Assembly: GCA_947460915.1 (NCBI GenBank)
Contig: CANHKJ010000146.1
Location: 1-7,476, forward strand
Direction of reading: 5' to 3'
DNA from: Verrucomicrobiia bacterium
GTDB taxonomy: Bacteria; Verrucomicrobiota; Verrucomicrobiia; Verrucomicrobiales; Akkermansiaceae
DNA: 7,476 bases
Part shown: positions 1 to 5,928 of the stretch, in pieces
Numbering within the stretch: the stretch's first letter is position 1
Layout: the number at the start of each line of letters is the position of its first letter
Translations under genes and position numbers: made by a program
Notes under the pieces: generated by a model
Told to the model about the DNA's origin: nothing
What the model saw: the letters and a program-made list of their open reading frames with translations, nothing else
Database searches by the model: none

Positions 1-335
1 AGGGTCATTTTTCCGTTGATGATCGGGATCACTTCGCTGGTGCGAGTAAGAGCCATGCGAATGTGACTGGGCATGTCATCGGGACCTTCGTAGGTGTGAG
101 TGAACCAGGAAGTGTTTTCGGGCACGAGGCGTTCGAAAAATTCTTCGAGATCATGACGGGCTTCGGGATCGGCATTTTCCATGATGACAAGGCTGGCACT
201 GGTGTGCGCGACAAAAACGGTGATCGTGCCCTCGCTTACGCCGCTGCCCGCCACTAAGGCTAACAATTTTGCGGTGATATCATAGGTGCCTTTGCCGCGT
301 GTGCTGACATGAAATTGCTCGCTCGCCGTTTTCAT
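1..335 (-). CDS. yjbQ: YjbQ/UPF0047-family protein, C-terminus cut by window edge
   Basis: This is the first 111 codons of a YjbQ (UPF0047, COG0432) protein. The family is usually about 130-140 residues, so only the last few tens are missing beyond the left edge. The visible fragment carries the family core: VAHTSASL (residues 42-49), ENADPEAR (53-60), then the EGPDDMPSHIRMAL region (83-96). His44 and the acidic/Asn ENAD segment are the conserved surface-site residues. Some members are annotated as a secondary thiamine-phosphate synthase because they weakly complement thiE loss, but the physiological role is unclear. No signal peptide or membrane segment is seen, so it is probably cytosolic. 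The ATG at 335 lies 4 bp after the stop of the upstream oxidoreductase gene. I see no good Shine-Dalgarno for it, so translational coupling is likely. Family assignment is confident; function is not. Confidence 0.9.
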   Translation of the reverse strand, partial: MKTASEQFHVSTRGKGTYDITAKLLALVAGSGVSEGTITVFVAHTSASLVIMENADPEARHDLEEFFERLVPENTSWFTHTYEGPDDMPSHIRMALTRTSEVIPIINGKMT

Positions 336-339
336 GACT

Positions 340-1347
340 TCATGCGTGAGAAACGGTGAGCACCATTTTTCCAATGGCTTGGCCTTTTTCCAAAATCCCA
401 TGAACCTCGCGCAAGCTTTCGGGAGAAAGCACACCGTGATGAGCGGTGGCAGTGTGTTGGATGATTCCTGCGTCCACGGACGAGGCAAGTTGGTTGAGTA
501 TTTCCCCCTGTCGAGCCAGATCAGGCGTCTGGAATTTGGCGCGGGCAAACATGAATTCCCAGTGAATGGAAACGCATTTCGCCTTGAGCGGATCACCGAT
601 GCGCAGGGCTTCGCGCGGTTCGACGATGAGCAGCAAAGAACCTTGCGGCGCGATCAATTCACTCATCACTTGCCAATAGAGATCGGTGTTTACGAAGTTC
701 GCAATGTAGTCGACTTGTGCGAAACCGAGAGCCGCGCATTGATCTAACAAATTTTCGTAGTGATTGATAACATGGTCGGCACCCATGCGCTCACACCACT
801 CGATGGTCTCAGGCCGAGAGGCTGTGGCGATCACCGTGAGACCCGCTTGTTTGGCGAGTTGGATCGCTACCGAACCGACACCACCCGCACCGCCGATGAT
901 GAGAATGGTTTTGCCTGACTCCACTTTCATGCGGTCGATCATGCCTTCCCAAGCAGTCAGTGTGGTGAGCGGCAAGGAAGCTGCTTCTTCATGGGTGAGA
1001 CGTTGCGGCTTGCGGCCAACGATGCGTTCATCAACGCATTGATACTGCGCGTTGCACCCGGGGCGCGTGATGTCACCGGCATAGTAGACGGGATCGCCGA
1101 TACGAAAACGCGTAACTTCAGAGCCAAGGGCCACAACTTCTCCGCTCGCATCCCAGCCGAGGATTTTCGGTTCATCGAGAGGATTTTTTTTCATCGCACG
1201 CACCTTGGTATCCACAGGGTTCACCGCGATGGCATGCACTTTGACCAAAACATCATGTGGCCCTGGTGTGGGCATTGCCGTCTCAAAGGCGACAAAACAT
1301 TGGTCATCTGTCACAGGATAAAACTGGGTAACTCCGTAGGCGATCAT
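340..1347 (-). CDS. Zinc-type alcohol dehydrogenase-like MDR oxidoreductase
   Basis: A 335-residue NAD(P)H-dependent medium-chain reductase of the quinone-oxidoreductase-like branch often named zinc-binding alcohol dehydrogenase family protein (TIGR02817 type). The N-terminal GroES-like domain (about 1-125) has VNPVDTKVR (42-50), KILGWDASGEV (61-71), YYAGDITRPGCNAQYQ (88-103) and VDERIVGRKP (105-114), all hallmarks of this subfamily. LPLTTLTAWE (125-134) precedes the Rossmann nucleotide loop GGAGGVGS (152-159). The position where zinc ADHs carry the catalytic Cys is occupied by NPVDTK, and the four-Cys structural zinc lobe is absent, so despite the family name it is probably zinc-independent (inference). 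The substrate is unknown. No signal peptide, so cytosolic. The ATG at 1347 is the only in-frame start before the conserved N-terminus, and GAGGAA lies rather far upstream. It is followed after 4 bp by the yjbQ-like gene, a probable two-gene unit. Confidence 0.93.
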   Translation of the reverse strand: MIAYGVTQFYPVTDDQCFVAFETAMPTPGPHDVLVKVHAIAVNPVDTKVRAMKKNPLDEPKILGWDASGEVVALGSEVTRFRIGDPVYYAGDITRPGCNAQYQCVDERIVGRKPQRLTHEEAASLPLTTLTAWEGMIDRMKVESGKTILIIGGAGGVGSVAIQLAKQAGLTVIATASRPETIEWCERMGADHVINHYENLLDQCAALGFAQVDYIANFVNTDLYWQVMSELIAPQGSLLLIVEPREALRIGDPLKAKCVSIHWEFMFARAKFQTPDLARQGEILNQLASSVDAGIIQHTATAHHGVLSPESLREVHGILEKGQAIGKMVLTVSHA

Positions 1348-1422
1348 CGCCGTCGATGATTCCTCACGATTGACGCAAGGGCAATGTTTTTTCGTGGCTT
1401 CGGCACGTTTCCCTCAACGAAA

Positions 1423-1464
1423 ATGCCCCACCTTTTCCCGCAACGGTAGTCAAGGATGGGGCAT
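1423..1464 (-). terminator. Possible terminator hairpin after the thioredoxin-like gene
   Basis: ATGCCCCA (1423-1430) pairs perfectly with TGGGGCAT (1457-1464). The stem can extend by CCTT/AAGG across one bulged A (1456), leaving a 17-nt loop. Read on the minus strand, the 3' arm runs into ATTTTCG, a short U-run. On the plus strand the other arm is followed by GTATTTTT. It lies 27 bp beyond the minus-strand thioredoxin-like stop and upstream of the oxidoreductase gene, so it may separate the two units. The loop is long and the U-run short; alternatively it is a leader structure of the downstream operon. Confidence 0.4.
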
Positions 1465-1490
1465 GTATTTTTGGCGTGATTGATCGAAAA

Positions 1491-1946
1491 TCAATCGAGA
1501 TCTTTTTTCTCAAGAGATGCCTTAAGGTGCGCGAGAAATTTTTCCGTGGACGGGTGCTCGGACGCAAAAAAGCGGGTGAACTCTTTGCCTTCGTGATCGA
1601 GCAAGATCACGGTGGGATAACCTTCGATTTCGAACTTTTTCGCCCATGGCTGATTTTTCTTGGCCACTGCCTTGTCAGCTTTCGGGAAGTCCAGTTCGAC
1701 CAAAATGAAATCCTTGGATGCGGCATCGACAAATTCTTTTTTCGAGAAAACATTTTTGCGCATGGCGATGCAGGGCGGGCACCAGTCGGAACCAGTGAAC
1801 TCGACCAAGATCGATTTTTTCTCTTTTTTCGCCTTTTCCATAGCGGCATCAAGATCGGTGGACCAGCCATCGAGGTTGGCGTGGCATGCACCAACAAAGG
1901 CAAATGTGGAAAGGACGGTGGCGACTACTTTTTTCAACAGTTTCAT
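1491..1946 (-). CDS. Exported thioredoxin-fold protein with WCPPC motif
   Basis: A 151-residue thioredoxin-like protein of the Thioredoxin_7/DUF255-like type, probably a periplasmic thiol-disulfide oxidoreductase. The N-terminus is a classical export signal: MKLLKKV, a hydrophobic stretch, then FVGACHA. It could be cut by signal peptidase I after CHA or, since VGAC resembles a lipobox, by signal peptidase II before that Cys. The fold follows: ILVEFTGSDWCPPC with the redox pair at about residues 55-59, KNVFSKKEF, FILVELDFPKAD, WAKKFEIEGYPTVILLD with the cis-proline in YPT (about 110-112), and GKEF. The short length fits single-domain members. The ATG at 1946 is preferred over the TTG three bases upstream; GGAG sits about 15 nt upstream, too far to be a good ribosome site. 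The gene is divergent from rdgB. The partner protein is unknown; it could be a cytochrome-maturation-like or general thiol reductase. Confidence 0.88.
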   Translation of the reverse strand: MKLLKKVVATVLSTFAFVGACHANLDGWSTDLDAAMEKAKKEKKSILVEFTGSDWCPPCIAMRKNVFSKKEFVDAASKDFILVELDFPKADKAVAKKNQPWAKKFEIEGYPTVILLDHEGKEFTRFFASEHPSTEKFLAHLKASLEKKDLD

Positions 1947-1960
1947 CAATTAGGAAGCGT

Positions 1961-1972
1961 TCTCCATGGAGA
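1961..1972. promoter_or_regulatory. 12-bp perfect palindrome between divergent genes
   Basis: TCTCCATGGAGA is a perfect palindrome in the 78-bp divergent gap between the thioredoxin-like gene (ATG at 1946) and rdgB (ATG at 2025). Such dyads can be operators, but it lies only about 15 bp from the thioredoxin-like start and no repressor gene is nearby. An operator role is only a possibility. I could not recognise convincing -35/-10 pairs in this gap on either strand. Confidence 0.2.
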
Positions 1973-2024
1973 TTTTTGTTCAAAAAACGTTCGCCTATTT
2001 TGGGCAACGATGACATTCTCTGGC

Positions 2025-2618
2025 ATGCCGTCCACGCCATTGATCATCGCCACGCGCAACCAACACAAATCCGCGGAAATCCGCCAGATGGTGGGTGACG
2101 CCTTTGTGGTCAAGGATGCTACGGATTTTCCCGATTGGCCCGAGGTAGCTGAAACCGGCACAACGTTTCTCGAAAATGCCACGCTCAAGGCCGAGGCCAT
2201 CAGTGCATTGGTCGAGGGCTATGTGCTCTCCGACGACTCAGGCTTAGAGGTCGATGCCCTCAACGGCGCGCCCGGTGTCTGGTCCTCCAGCTACGGCGGC
2301 GAAGAAGGCAATCATCCTCGCAACAATGCCCGTTTGTTAGAGGAAATGAAACAAATTCCCGGCGAACAGCGCAGTGCTCGTTTTCTCTGCACCATGGTCA
2401 TCGCGCGCGATGGCAAAGCACTGGTGCACTTTGTCGGTTCAGTCGAAGGCCGCATCCTCGATGCCCCCTCAGGCGCCGAAGGTTTTGGCTACGATCCCCT
2501 CTTCGCACCCCAAGGCTACGATCGGTCCTTCGCCGAACTCGGTGCCGAAATCAAAAATTCTCTTAGTCATCGCGGTCGGGCGCTTGCTCAAGTGGTCGCT
2601 TGGCTTCAACAATCCTAA
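2025..2618 (+). CDS. rdgB: XTP/dITP pyrophosphatase (RdgB/HAM1 family)
   Basis: A 197-residue inosine triphosphate pyrophosphatase homologue. It hydrolyses non-canonical purine nucleotides (dITP, XTP, ITP) to monophosphate and pyrophosphate in the cytosol, cleansing the nucleotide pool. All family motifs are present in order: IIATRNQHK (7-15), ETGTTFLENATLKA (43-56), the catalytic/metal loop SDDSGLEVDAL (69-79), PGVWSSSY (83-90), the base-specificity segment GFGYDPLF (153-160) and NSLSHRGRAL (178-187). The reading frame is open far upstream to 1476, but that part is antisense to the thioredoxin-like gene. The ATG at 2025 gives the usual short lead before the first strand; an in-frame ATG at 2010 would add five residues. 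Neither start has a clear Shine-Dalgarno. The next gene begins 14 bp after the stop, so co-transcription is likely. Confidence 0.96.
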   Translation: MPSTPLIIATRNQHKSAEIRQMVGDAFVVKDATDFPDWPEVAETGTTFLENATLKAEAISALVEGYVLSDDSGLEVDALNGAPGVWSSSYGGEEGNHPRNNARLLEEMKQIPGEQRSARFLCTMVIARDGKALVHFVGSVEGRILDAPSGAEGFGYDPLFAPQGYDRSFAELGAEIKNSLSHRGRALAQVVAWLQQS

Positions 2619-2632
2619 CAACTTTATTCCAC

Positions 2633-3145
2633 ATGCGCATCCTGCTGCTACTATCCGCCGCTGTCATTTCCCTTACACAGACTTCCTGCTTTCAAGTCAA
2701 AGCCAAAGAGCCCGTGGTCTACAAATTTGAACCCGGCCGCACAGCATTATTCAAGGGCGGGATGGCCTACGCTCCCAAGCGGGCACCGAAAGCTGTAATC
2801 GCGGCGATCGCAGCCGGCAATCGCTTGCAAAACAAGCCCTATAAATGGGGTGGCGGTCACGCACGCCAGAATGACAGCGGCTATGACTGCTCAGGTACTG
2901 TCTCATACATCCTGCGTGAAGCGGGTATGATCAAAGGCAGCATGCCCTCAGGCGGTTACCTTAGCTACGGCAAACGCGGCAAAGGCGATTGGATTACCAT
3001 CTACTCGCGTAACGGCCACGTTTTCATGACCATAGCGGGACTACGCCTCGACACTGGTGGCGATAGTTCACGTTCTGGTCCTCGCTGGAAACCATGGCGC
3101 CGCGGAGTCAATGGCTACATCATGCGTCACCCAGCTGGATACTGA
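2633..3145 (+). CDS. Exported NlpC/P60-like cell-wall hydrolase
   Basis: A 170-residue secreted protein resembling the C40 (NlpC/P60) cysteine peptidases that cleave peptidoglycan stem peptides. The N-terminus MRILLLLSAAVISLTQTSC is an export signal. Cys19 could be lipidated, although QTSC is a poor lipobox because Q occupies the usual Leu position. The catalytic core shows YKWGGGH (70-76), SGYDCSGTVSYILREAG (82-98) with nucleophile Cys86, and NGHVFMTIAGLRLDTGG (127-143) with the presumed base His129. The tail ends GPRWKPWRRG...GYIMRHPAGY. This WGGGH/YDCSG/GHVFM pattern is a recognisable compact variant also seen in actinobacterial proteins (from memory). The start at 2633 is preferred over an in-frame codon at 2600 inside rdgB because the signal peptide begins there. 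The last 26 bp overlap the end of the opposing HAD gene. The substrate is inferred, not shown. Confidence 0.85.
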   Translation: MRILLLLSAAVISLTQTSCFQVKAKEPVVYKFEPGRTALFKGGMAYAPKRAPKAVIAAIAAGNRLQNKPYKWGGGHARQNDSGYDCSGTVSYILREAGMIKGSMPSGGYLSYGKRGKGDWITIYSRNGHVFMTIAGLRLDTGGDSSRSGPRWKPWRRGVNGYIMRHPAGY

Positions 3146-3776
3146 GAACTTCCGTCAACGAAGAAAAAACGCGATCTGCCTGAGCAAAATCAAGGCACTG
3201 TGTCACACGATTAGGCACTGCCCAGACTTGCAGCCCAGCTTCTTTTGCCGAAATCAAACCATTGTGGGAATCCTCGATCGCGAGACACTGCGCCGTTTCT
3301 AACGAAAATCGTTTCGCTGCCTCAATCCACAAATCCGGTGCCGGTTTGATACGCGGCGCATCACCACGACAGACCACTTCATCAAAGTACGAAAAAATCC
3401 CCAACTTGTTCAACCAGCCATCGACCCAGAAATGTGATGAGCTCGATACAACAGCCAGTGGCATACCGCGCTCACGTAGCAAATCTAACACCTCTCTCAC
3501 ACCTGGCATGACACCCTCCTCCGCAAGCTCGGCAATAATCTCCTGCTGTCGCGATGCATCAAGAGCATCCCAGTCGAAGCTTTTTCCCGTCAATTCTTCC
3601 AAATGGGTCTTCGGCGACCACGTGGCAAAATCACTACCAATGCAACGCGTGTAAATCTCCAACGGCAATGGTTGATTTTCTAACGAAAAACATTTTAGCC
3701 AAGCCTGATAGATCGCCCACTCGGTATCAACGAGAATTCCATCGAAGTCAAAAAAAACGGCTTTGATCTGCTGCAC
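3120..3776 (-). CDS. HAD-superfamily hydrolase, beta-phosphoglucomutase-like
   Basis: A 218-residue cytosolic HAD hydrolase of subfamily IA with an alpha-helical cap. Motif I is VFFDFDGILVDTE (7-19), with nucleophile Asp10 and acid/base Asp12. The cap spans about 20-90. Motif II is the Ser run after AVV (Ser111-114), motif III is Lys144 in RIKPAPD, and motif IV is AIEDSHNG (166-173). Relatives act as phosphoglycolate phosphatases, beta-phosphoglucomutases or sugar-phosphate phosphatases. An Arg in the cap (YTRCIGSDF, Arg44) resembles the mutase/phosphatase group, but the substrate cannot be fixed. The start is GTG at 3776. An in-frame TGA lies eight codons upstream with no other start codon between, so this start is well constrained. 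AGG about 5 bp upstream may serve as a weak ribosome site. It converges on the NlpC/P60-like gene with a 26-bp overlap and is divergent from the CDF gene. Confidence 0.92.
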   Translation of the reverse strand: MQQIKAVFFDFDGILVDTEWAIYQAWLKCFSLENQPLPLEIYTRCIGSDFATWSPKTHLEELTGKSFDWDALDASRQQEIIAELAEEGVMPGVREVLDLLRERGMPLAVVSSSSHFWVDGWLNKLGIFSYFDEVVCRGDAPRIKPAPDLWIEAAKRFSLETAQCLAIEDSHNGLISAKEAGLQVWAVPNRVTQCLDFAQADRVFSSLTEVLSIQLGDA

Positions 3777-3807
3777 CGCGCCTGTTTGCCAACTTCTTCA
3801 GTCGAAT

Positions 3808-3822
3808 GCAACCACTGGTTGC
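3808..3822. promoter_or_regulatory. Perfect 7-1-7 inverted repeat in divergent intergenic region
   Basis: GCAACCA-C-TGGTTGC is a perfect inverted repeat in the 116-bp gap between the HAD hydrolase (GTG at 3776, minus) and the CDF transporter (ATG at 3893, plus). It sits about 32 bp upstream of the HAD start and about 70 bp upstream of the CDF start, reasonable for an operator acting on one or both promoters. No regulator gene is adjacent, and I see no convincing sigma70 hexamers, so the role is inferred from position and symmetry only. Confidence 0.3.
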
Positions 3823-3892
3823 TGGTATCTACGAAATTTTATCTCCATCGACTCAATGATCCCACGCTTGCTATTCATGACATCATACGCCA

Positions 3893-4837
3893 ATGTTGGA
3901 TTCTTCTACGATGACCGAATCCCAACAAAAATCCTATCGCGAACAAATGACCATCATGCTGATTTCCCTCGGCGTGGCGATCATTTTACTGGGGTTAAAG
4001 GTTTGGGCCGCGGAAGTCACCAATTCCTCAGCGCTCTACTCGGATGCTGCTGAGTCGGTAGTCCACCTCGTTGCCGTCGCCATCGCCGTGCGTGCCTTGC
4101 AACTTTCGCACAAACCAGCCGATGACGAGCATCACTTCGGTCATGACAAAGCCTCGTATTTATCGGCAGGATTCGAAGGAGCGATGATCTCCACGGCAGC
4201 ATTGCTGATATACTACGAGGCCGGACGCAGCCTGATCGCAGGGCCGAAGATGGAACACATCGGCATCGGAGCCAGTTTGTCCGGAATCGCGATGCTGATC
4301 AACTTGCTGCTCGGCATCGCCCTATTGCGCATCGGAAAAAAACGTCAGTCCACTGTATTGCGTGCGAATGGACATCATGTGCTATCCGATGTTTATACCA
4401 GCGTAGCCGTACTCATCGCACTGGGGCTAGTATATTTCACCAAGTGGCCGTGGTGGGATCCGATCATGGCCGTTCTTGCGGCATCGAACATTCTCTGGAC
4501 AGGCATCAAACTCATTCGCCAAAGCCTCGGCGGCCTCATGGATGCTGCCGAACCAGAAACCGAAGCAAAAATCCGGGATCTGTTAGGAGAACTTCAAACC
4601 CAACATCCCTTCCGCTATCATCATCTGCGCCATCGTCATTCAGGTCACACCCATTGGGTCGAATTGCACATCGTCGTGGCCGATGAAATGACGGTGCATG
4701 ACGCGCACGAGATCGCCACCATGGCCGAGGAAAAAATCTGCGCCTTGCTGGCACCCTACGGTCGTATCATCACTCACCTCGAACCCCAATCCGCCGAAGA
4801 AACCGACGAGATCTGGGAGGGCAAACGCCAAAAGTGA
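3893..4837 (+). CDS. Cation diffusion facilitator (CDF) metal-efflux transporter
   Basis: A 314-residue inner-membrane CDF transporter that exports divalent metal such as Zn, Fe, Mn or Co in exchange for protons. Six hydrophobic segments lie at about 20-40, 46-68, 93-113, 126-147, 163-183 and 188-208. The transport site uses TM2 SDAAESVVH (50-58; Asp51, with Glu54/His58 nearby) and TM5 HHVLSD (161-166; His162 and Asp166 as HxxxD). The TM2-TM3 loop has the family signature HHFGHDKASYLSAGFEG (80-95). LMDAAEP (215-221) ends the membrane part, and the cytoplasmic dimerisation domain follows, His-rich in HHLRHRHSGHTHWVELH (243-259) and closing with VHDAHEIA. Metal specificity cannot be read off. 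An ATG at 3911 (MTESQQ) has GGA 10 bp upstream and may be the real start. The gene ends 3 bp before the opposing hydrolase. Confidence 0.94.
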   Translation: MLDSSTMTESQQKSYREQMTIMLISLGVAIILLGLKVWAAEVTNSSALYSDAAESVVHLVAVAIAVRALQLSHKPADDEHHFGHDKASYLSAGFEGAMISTAALLIYYEAGRSLIAGPKMEHIGIGASLSGIAMLINLLLGIALLRIGKKRQSTVLRANGHHVLSDVYTSVAVLIALGLVYFTKWPWWDPIMAVLAASNILWTGIKLIRQSLGGLMDAAEPETEAKIRDLLGELQTQHPFRYHHLRHRHSGHTHWVELHIVVADEMTVHDAHEIATMAEEKICALLAPYGRIITHLEPQSAEETDEIWEGKRQK

Positions 4838-4840
4838 CGC

Positions 4841-5761
4841 TCAGCGAAACTGCGCCATCCACTCTAACACTTTTTTGCGATACTCACCGCCATTGCGTGC
4901 AAGCGAGTTGCCATGGCCGCCACCTTTGACTTCATAAAACGTCTTACGCGGCACTGCTGCGGCAAAAAGTTGCTTGCCCTGAGCGAAAGGCACTACCTCA
5001 TCTGCTGTGCCGTGCACGATCAACAACGGAGCCGGAAGGCGCGCAACATAGTCCTGCGGCGCGAGCTCATCAGATACCAAATTTTTTCCAAAATCACCCG
5101 CGAGAACCGTTGCCATTCCCTCATACGAGGCAAAGGTGCCATCCGTAATCACGCCTCGCAAATTCGGCACTCGGGTACGACTCAATGCGACAATCGACTT
5201 CGCTCCGCCAAGACTATGGCCAAACGAAAAAACACCACGTCCCGCGAGATCCTTGCGCTGGGCGACAAAGGAAAACGCTGCCTCCACATCCTTGATCAAG
5301 CCTTCGCGCGATGGAGTGCCGCCTGATTTCCCGAAGCCCCGATAGTCGTAGAGCAAGACATCATAACCCGCATCTACCATCCAATCGATGAACCCAAGAT
5401 GGTACCCGACCGAGCCTGCATTGCCATGCGAAAACACCACCACGCCCTTGGATTTCACATCGCGATCCACGGGCATCAACCACCCGTGCAGTGACACGCC
5501 ATCAGCTGCGCGAAACGTCACATCAGTGAATGCGCGACCGAAGGTTTTGGGTGTGGCAGGCTGATCTTTAGTGGGAAAGTAGAATAACTTGTTGCCGCCA
5601 TCTTTGCCGAGCATGGCTTCGGCAAACTGCGTCAACTGACCACTTTTGTCATTGCGCAGGGTCGCTAGCAACTGCTCCAGCTCAGCAGGCATTTCCTGTG
5701 ATCGCGCCATCGAAGTCATGACACAAGCGATCAGCCCGAGCAACAAGATGCATTTTCTCAT
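4841..5761 (-). CDS. Exported alpha/beta hydrolase (BEM46-like serine hydrolase)
   Basis: A 306-residue alpha/beta-hydrolase-fold enzyme. The N-terminus MRKCILLLGLIACVMTSMARSQ is an export signal with a likely signal-peptidase-I site at ARS/Q. The catalytic core contains the oxyanion segment VVVFSHGNAGS (107-117), LLYDYRGFGKSGGTPS (136-151), nucleophile Ser183 in FGHSLGG, Asp254 in HGTADEVVP and His283 in GGGHGN. This arrangement matches the family annotated as alpha/beta hydrolase or phospholipase/carboxylesterase (BEM46/DUF1749-like). The true substrate, an ester or peptide, is unknown. The ATG at 5761 is chosen because the signal peptide begins there; the longer frame to 5818 starts at TTG and adds a Cys-rich, non-signal-like lead. 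I see no Shine-Dalgarno. It lies 158 bp downstream of the beta-helix gene on the same strand and converges on the CDF gene. Confidence 0.9.
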   Translation of the reverse strand: MRKCILLLGLIACVMTSMARSQEMPAELEQLLATLRNDKSGQLTQFAEAMLGKDGGNKLFYFPTKDQPATPKTFGRAFTDVTFRAADGVSLHGWLMPVDRDVKSKGVVVFSHGNAGSVGYHLGFIDWMVDAGYDVLLYDYRGFGKSGGTPSREGLIKDVEAAFSFVAQRKDLAGRGVFSFGHSLGGAKSIVALSRTRVPNLRGVITDGTFASYEGMATVLAGDFGKNLVSDELAPQDYVARLPAPLLIVHGTADEVVPFAQGKQLFAAAVPRKTFYEVKGGGHGNSLARNGGEYRKKVLEWMAQFR

Positions 5762-5795
5762 GCGCAAAGCATAGCAGGAATCGCGAACGATGCAA

Positions 5796-5807
5796 CATGC
5801 GCGCATG
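5796..5807. promoter_or_regulatory. 12-bp perfect palindrome upstream of the hydrolase
   Basis: CATGCGCGCATG is a perfect palindrome about 35 bp upstream of the hydrolase start codon, inside the 158-bp gap between the beta-helix gene and the hydrolase. It could be an operator or a GC-rich leader hairpin. Alternating GCGC makes short palindromes common by chance. Nothing else recognisable, and no small gene, is seen in this gap. Confidence 0.2.
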
Positions 5808-5904
5808 CACCTTGGCAACCAACGAATTACGGATAAATCTAGCTACAAATCGAATCATTCTCTAGGAGATAAGATGGCCACTACAGAGTAATTTGAAACT
5901 AACG

Positions 5905-5928
5905 AAAAAATGAAACCACTCATTTTTT
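5905..5928. terminator. AT-rich hairpin at the end of the beta-helix gene
   Basis: AAAAAATGA (5905-5913) and TCATTTTTT (5920-5928) are perfect 9-bp complementary arms around a 6-nt loop. On the minus strand the structure spans the TGA stop codon of the beta-helix gene (5920-5922), and its 3' arm is itself the U-rich tract (TCATTTTTTCG). That resembles an intrinsic terminator, but the stem has only one G-C pair and would be weak. The arm overlapping the stop codon would also be covered by the terminating ribosome. Confidence 0.35.

Noticed and set aside
340..747. Plus-strand open frames antisense to the oxidoreductase (for example 334-747 and 991-1359)
   Set aside because: They are shadows of a gene whose full-length MDR motifs are intact; their translations resemble no family.
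735..749. 15-base exact match (CGCATTGATCTAACA) repeated at 6825-6839
   Set aside because: Both copies lie in minus-strand coding DNA and encode the same short peptide L-L-D-Q-C in unrelated proteins (oxidoreductase and beta-helix). It is best explained as coincidence of codon choice, not a mobile or regulatory repeat.
1478..1496. GATTGAT-CGAAA-ATCAATC hairpin overlapping the stop codon of the thioredoxin-like gene
   Set aside because: The stem is only 7 bp and AT-rich, and no U-run follows it on the minus strand. The neighbouring 1423-1464 hairpin is the better terminator candidate.
1954..1971. Five-codon mini-ORF (M-E-N-A-S-stop) just upstream of the thioredoxin-like start on the minus strand
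   Set aside because: It is too short to judge, has no ribosome site, and its ATG is simply the centre of the 12-bp palindrome. There is no attenuation-like structure or codon bias.
1476..2024. Open reading frame extending the RdgB frame 183 codons upstream on the plus strand
   Set aside because: It is antisense to the well-supported thioredoxin-like gene, has no domain resemblance, and RdgB proteins start just before IIATRN. A fusion is not supported.
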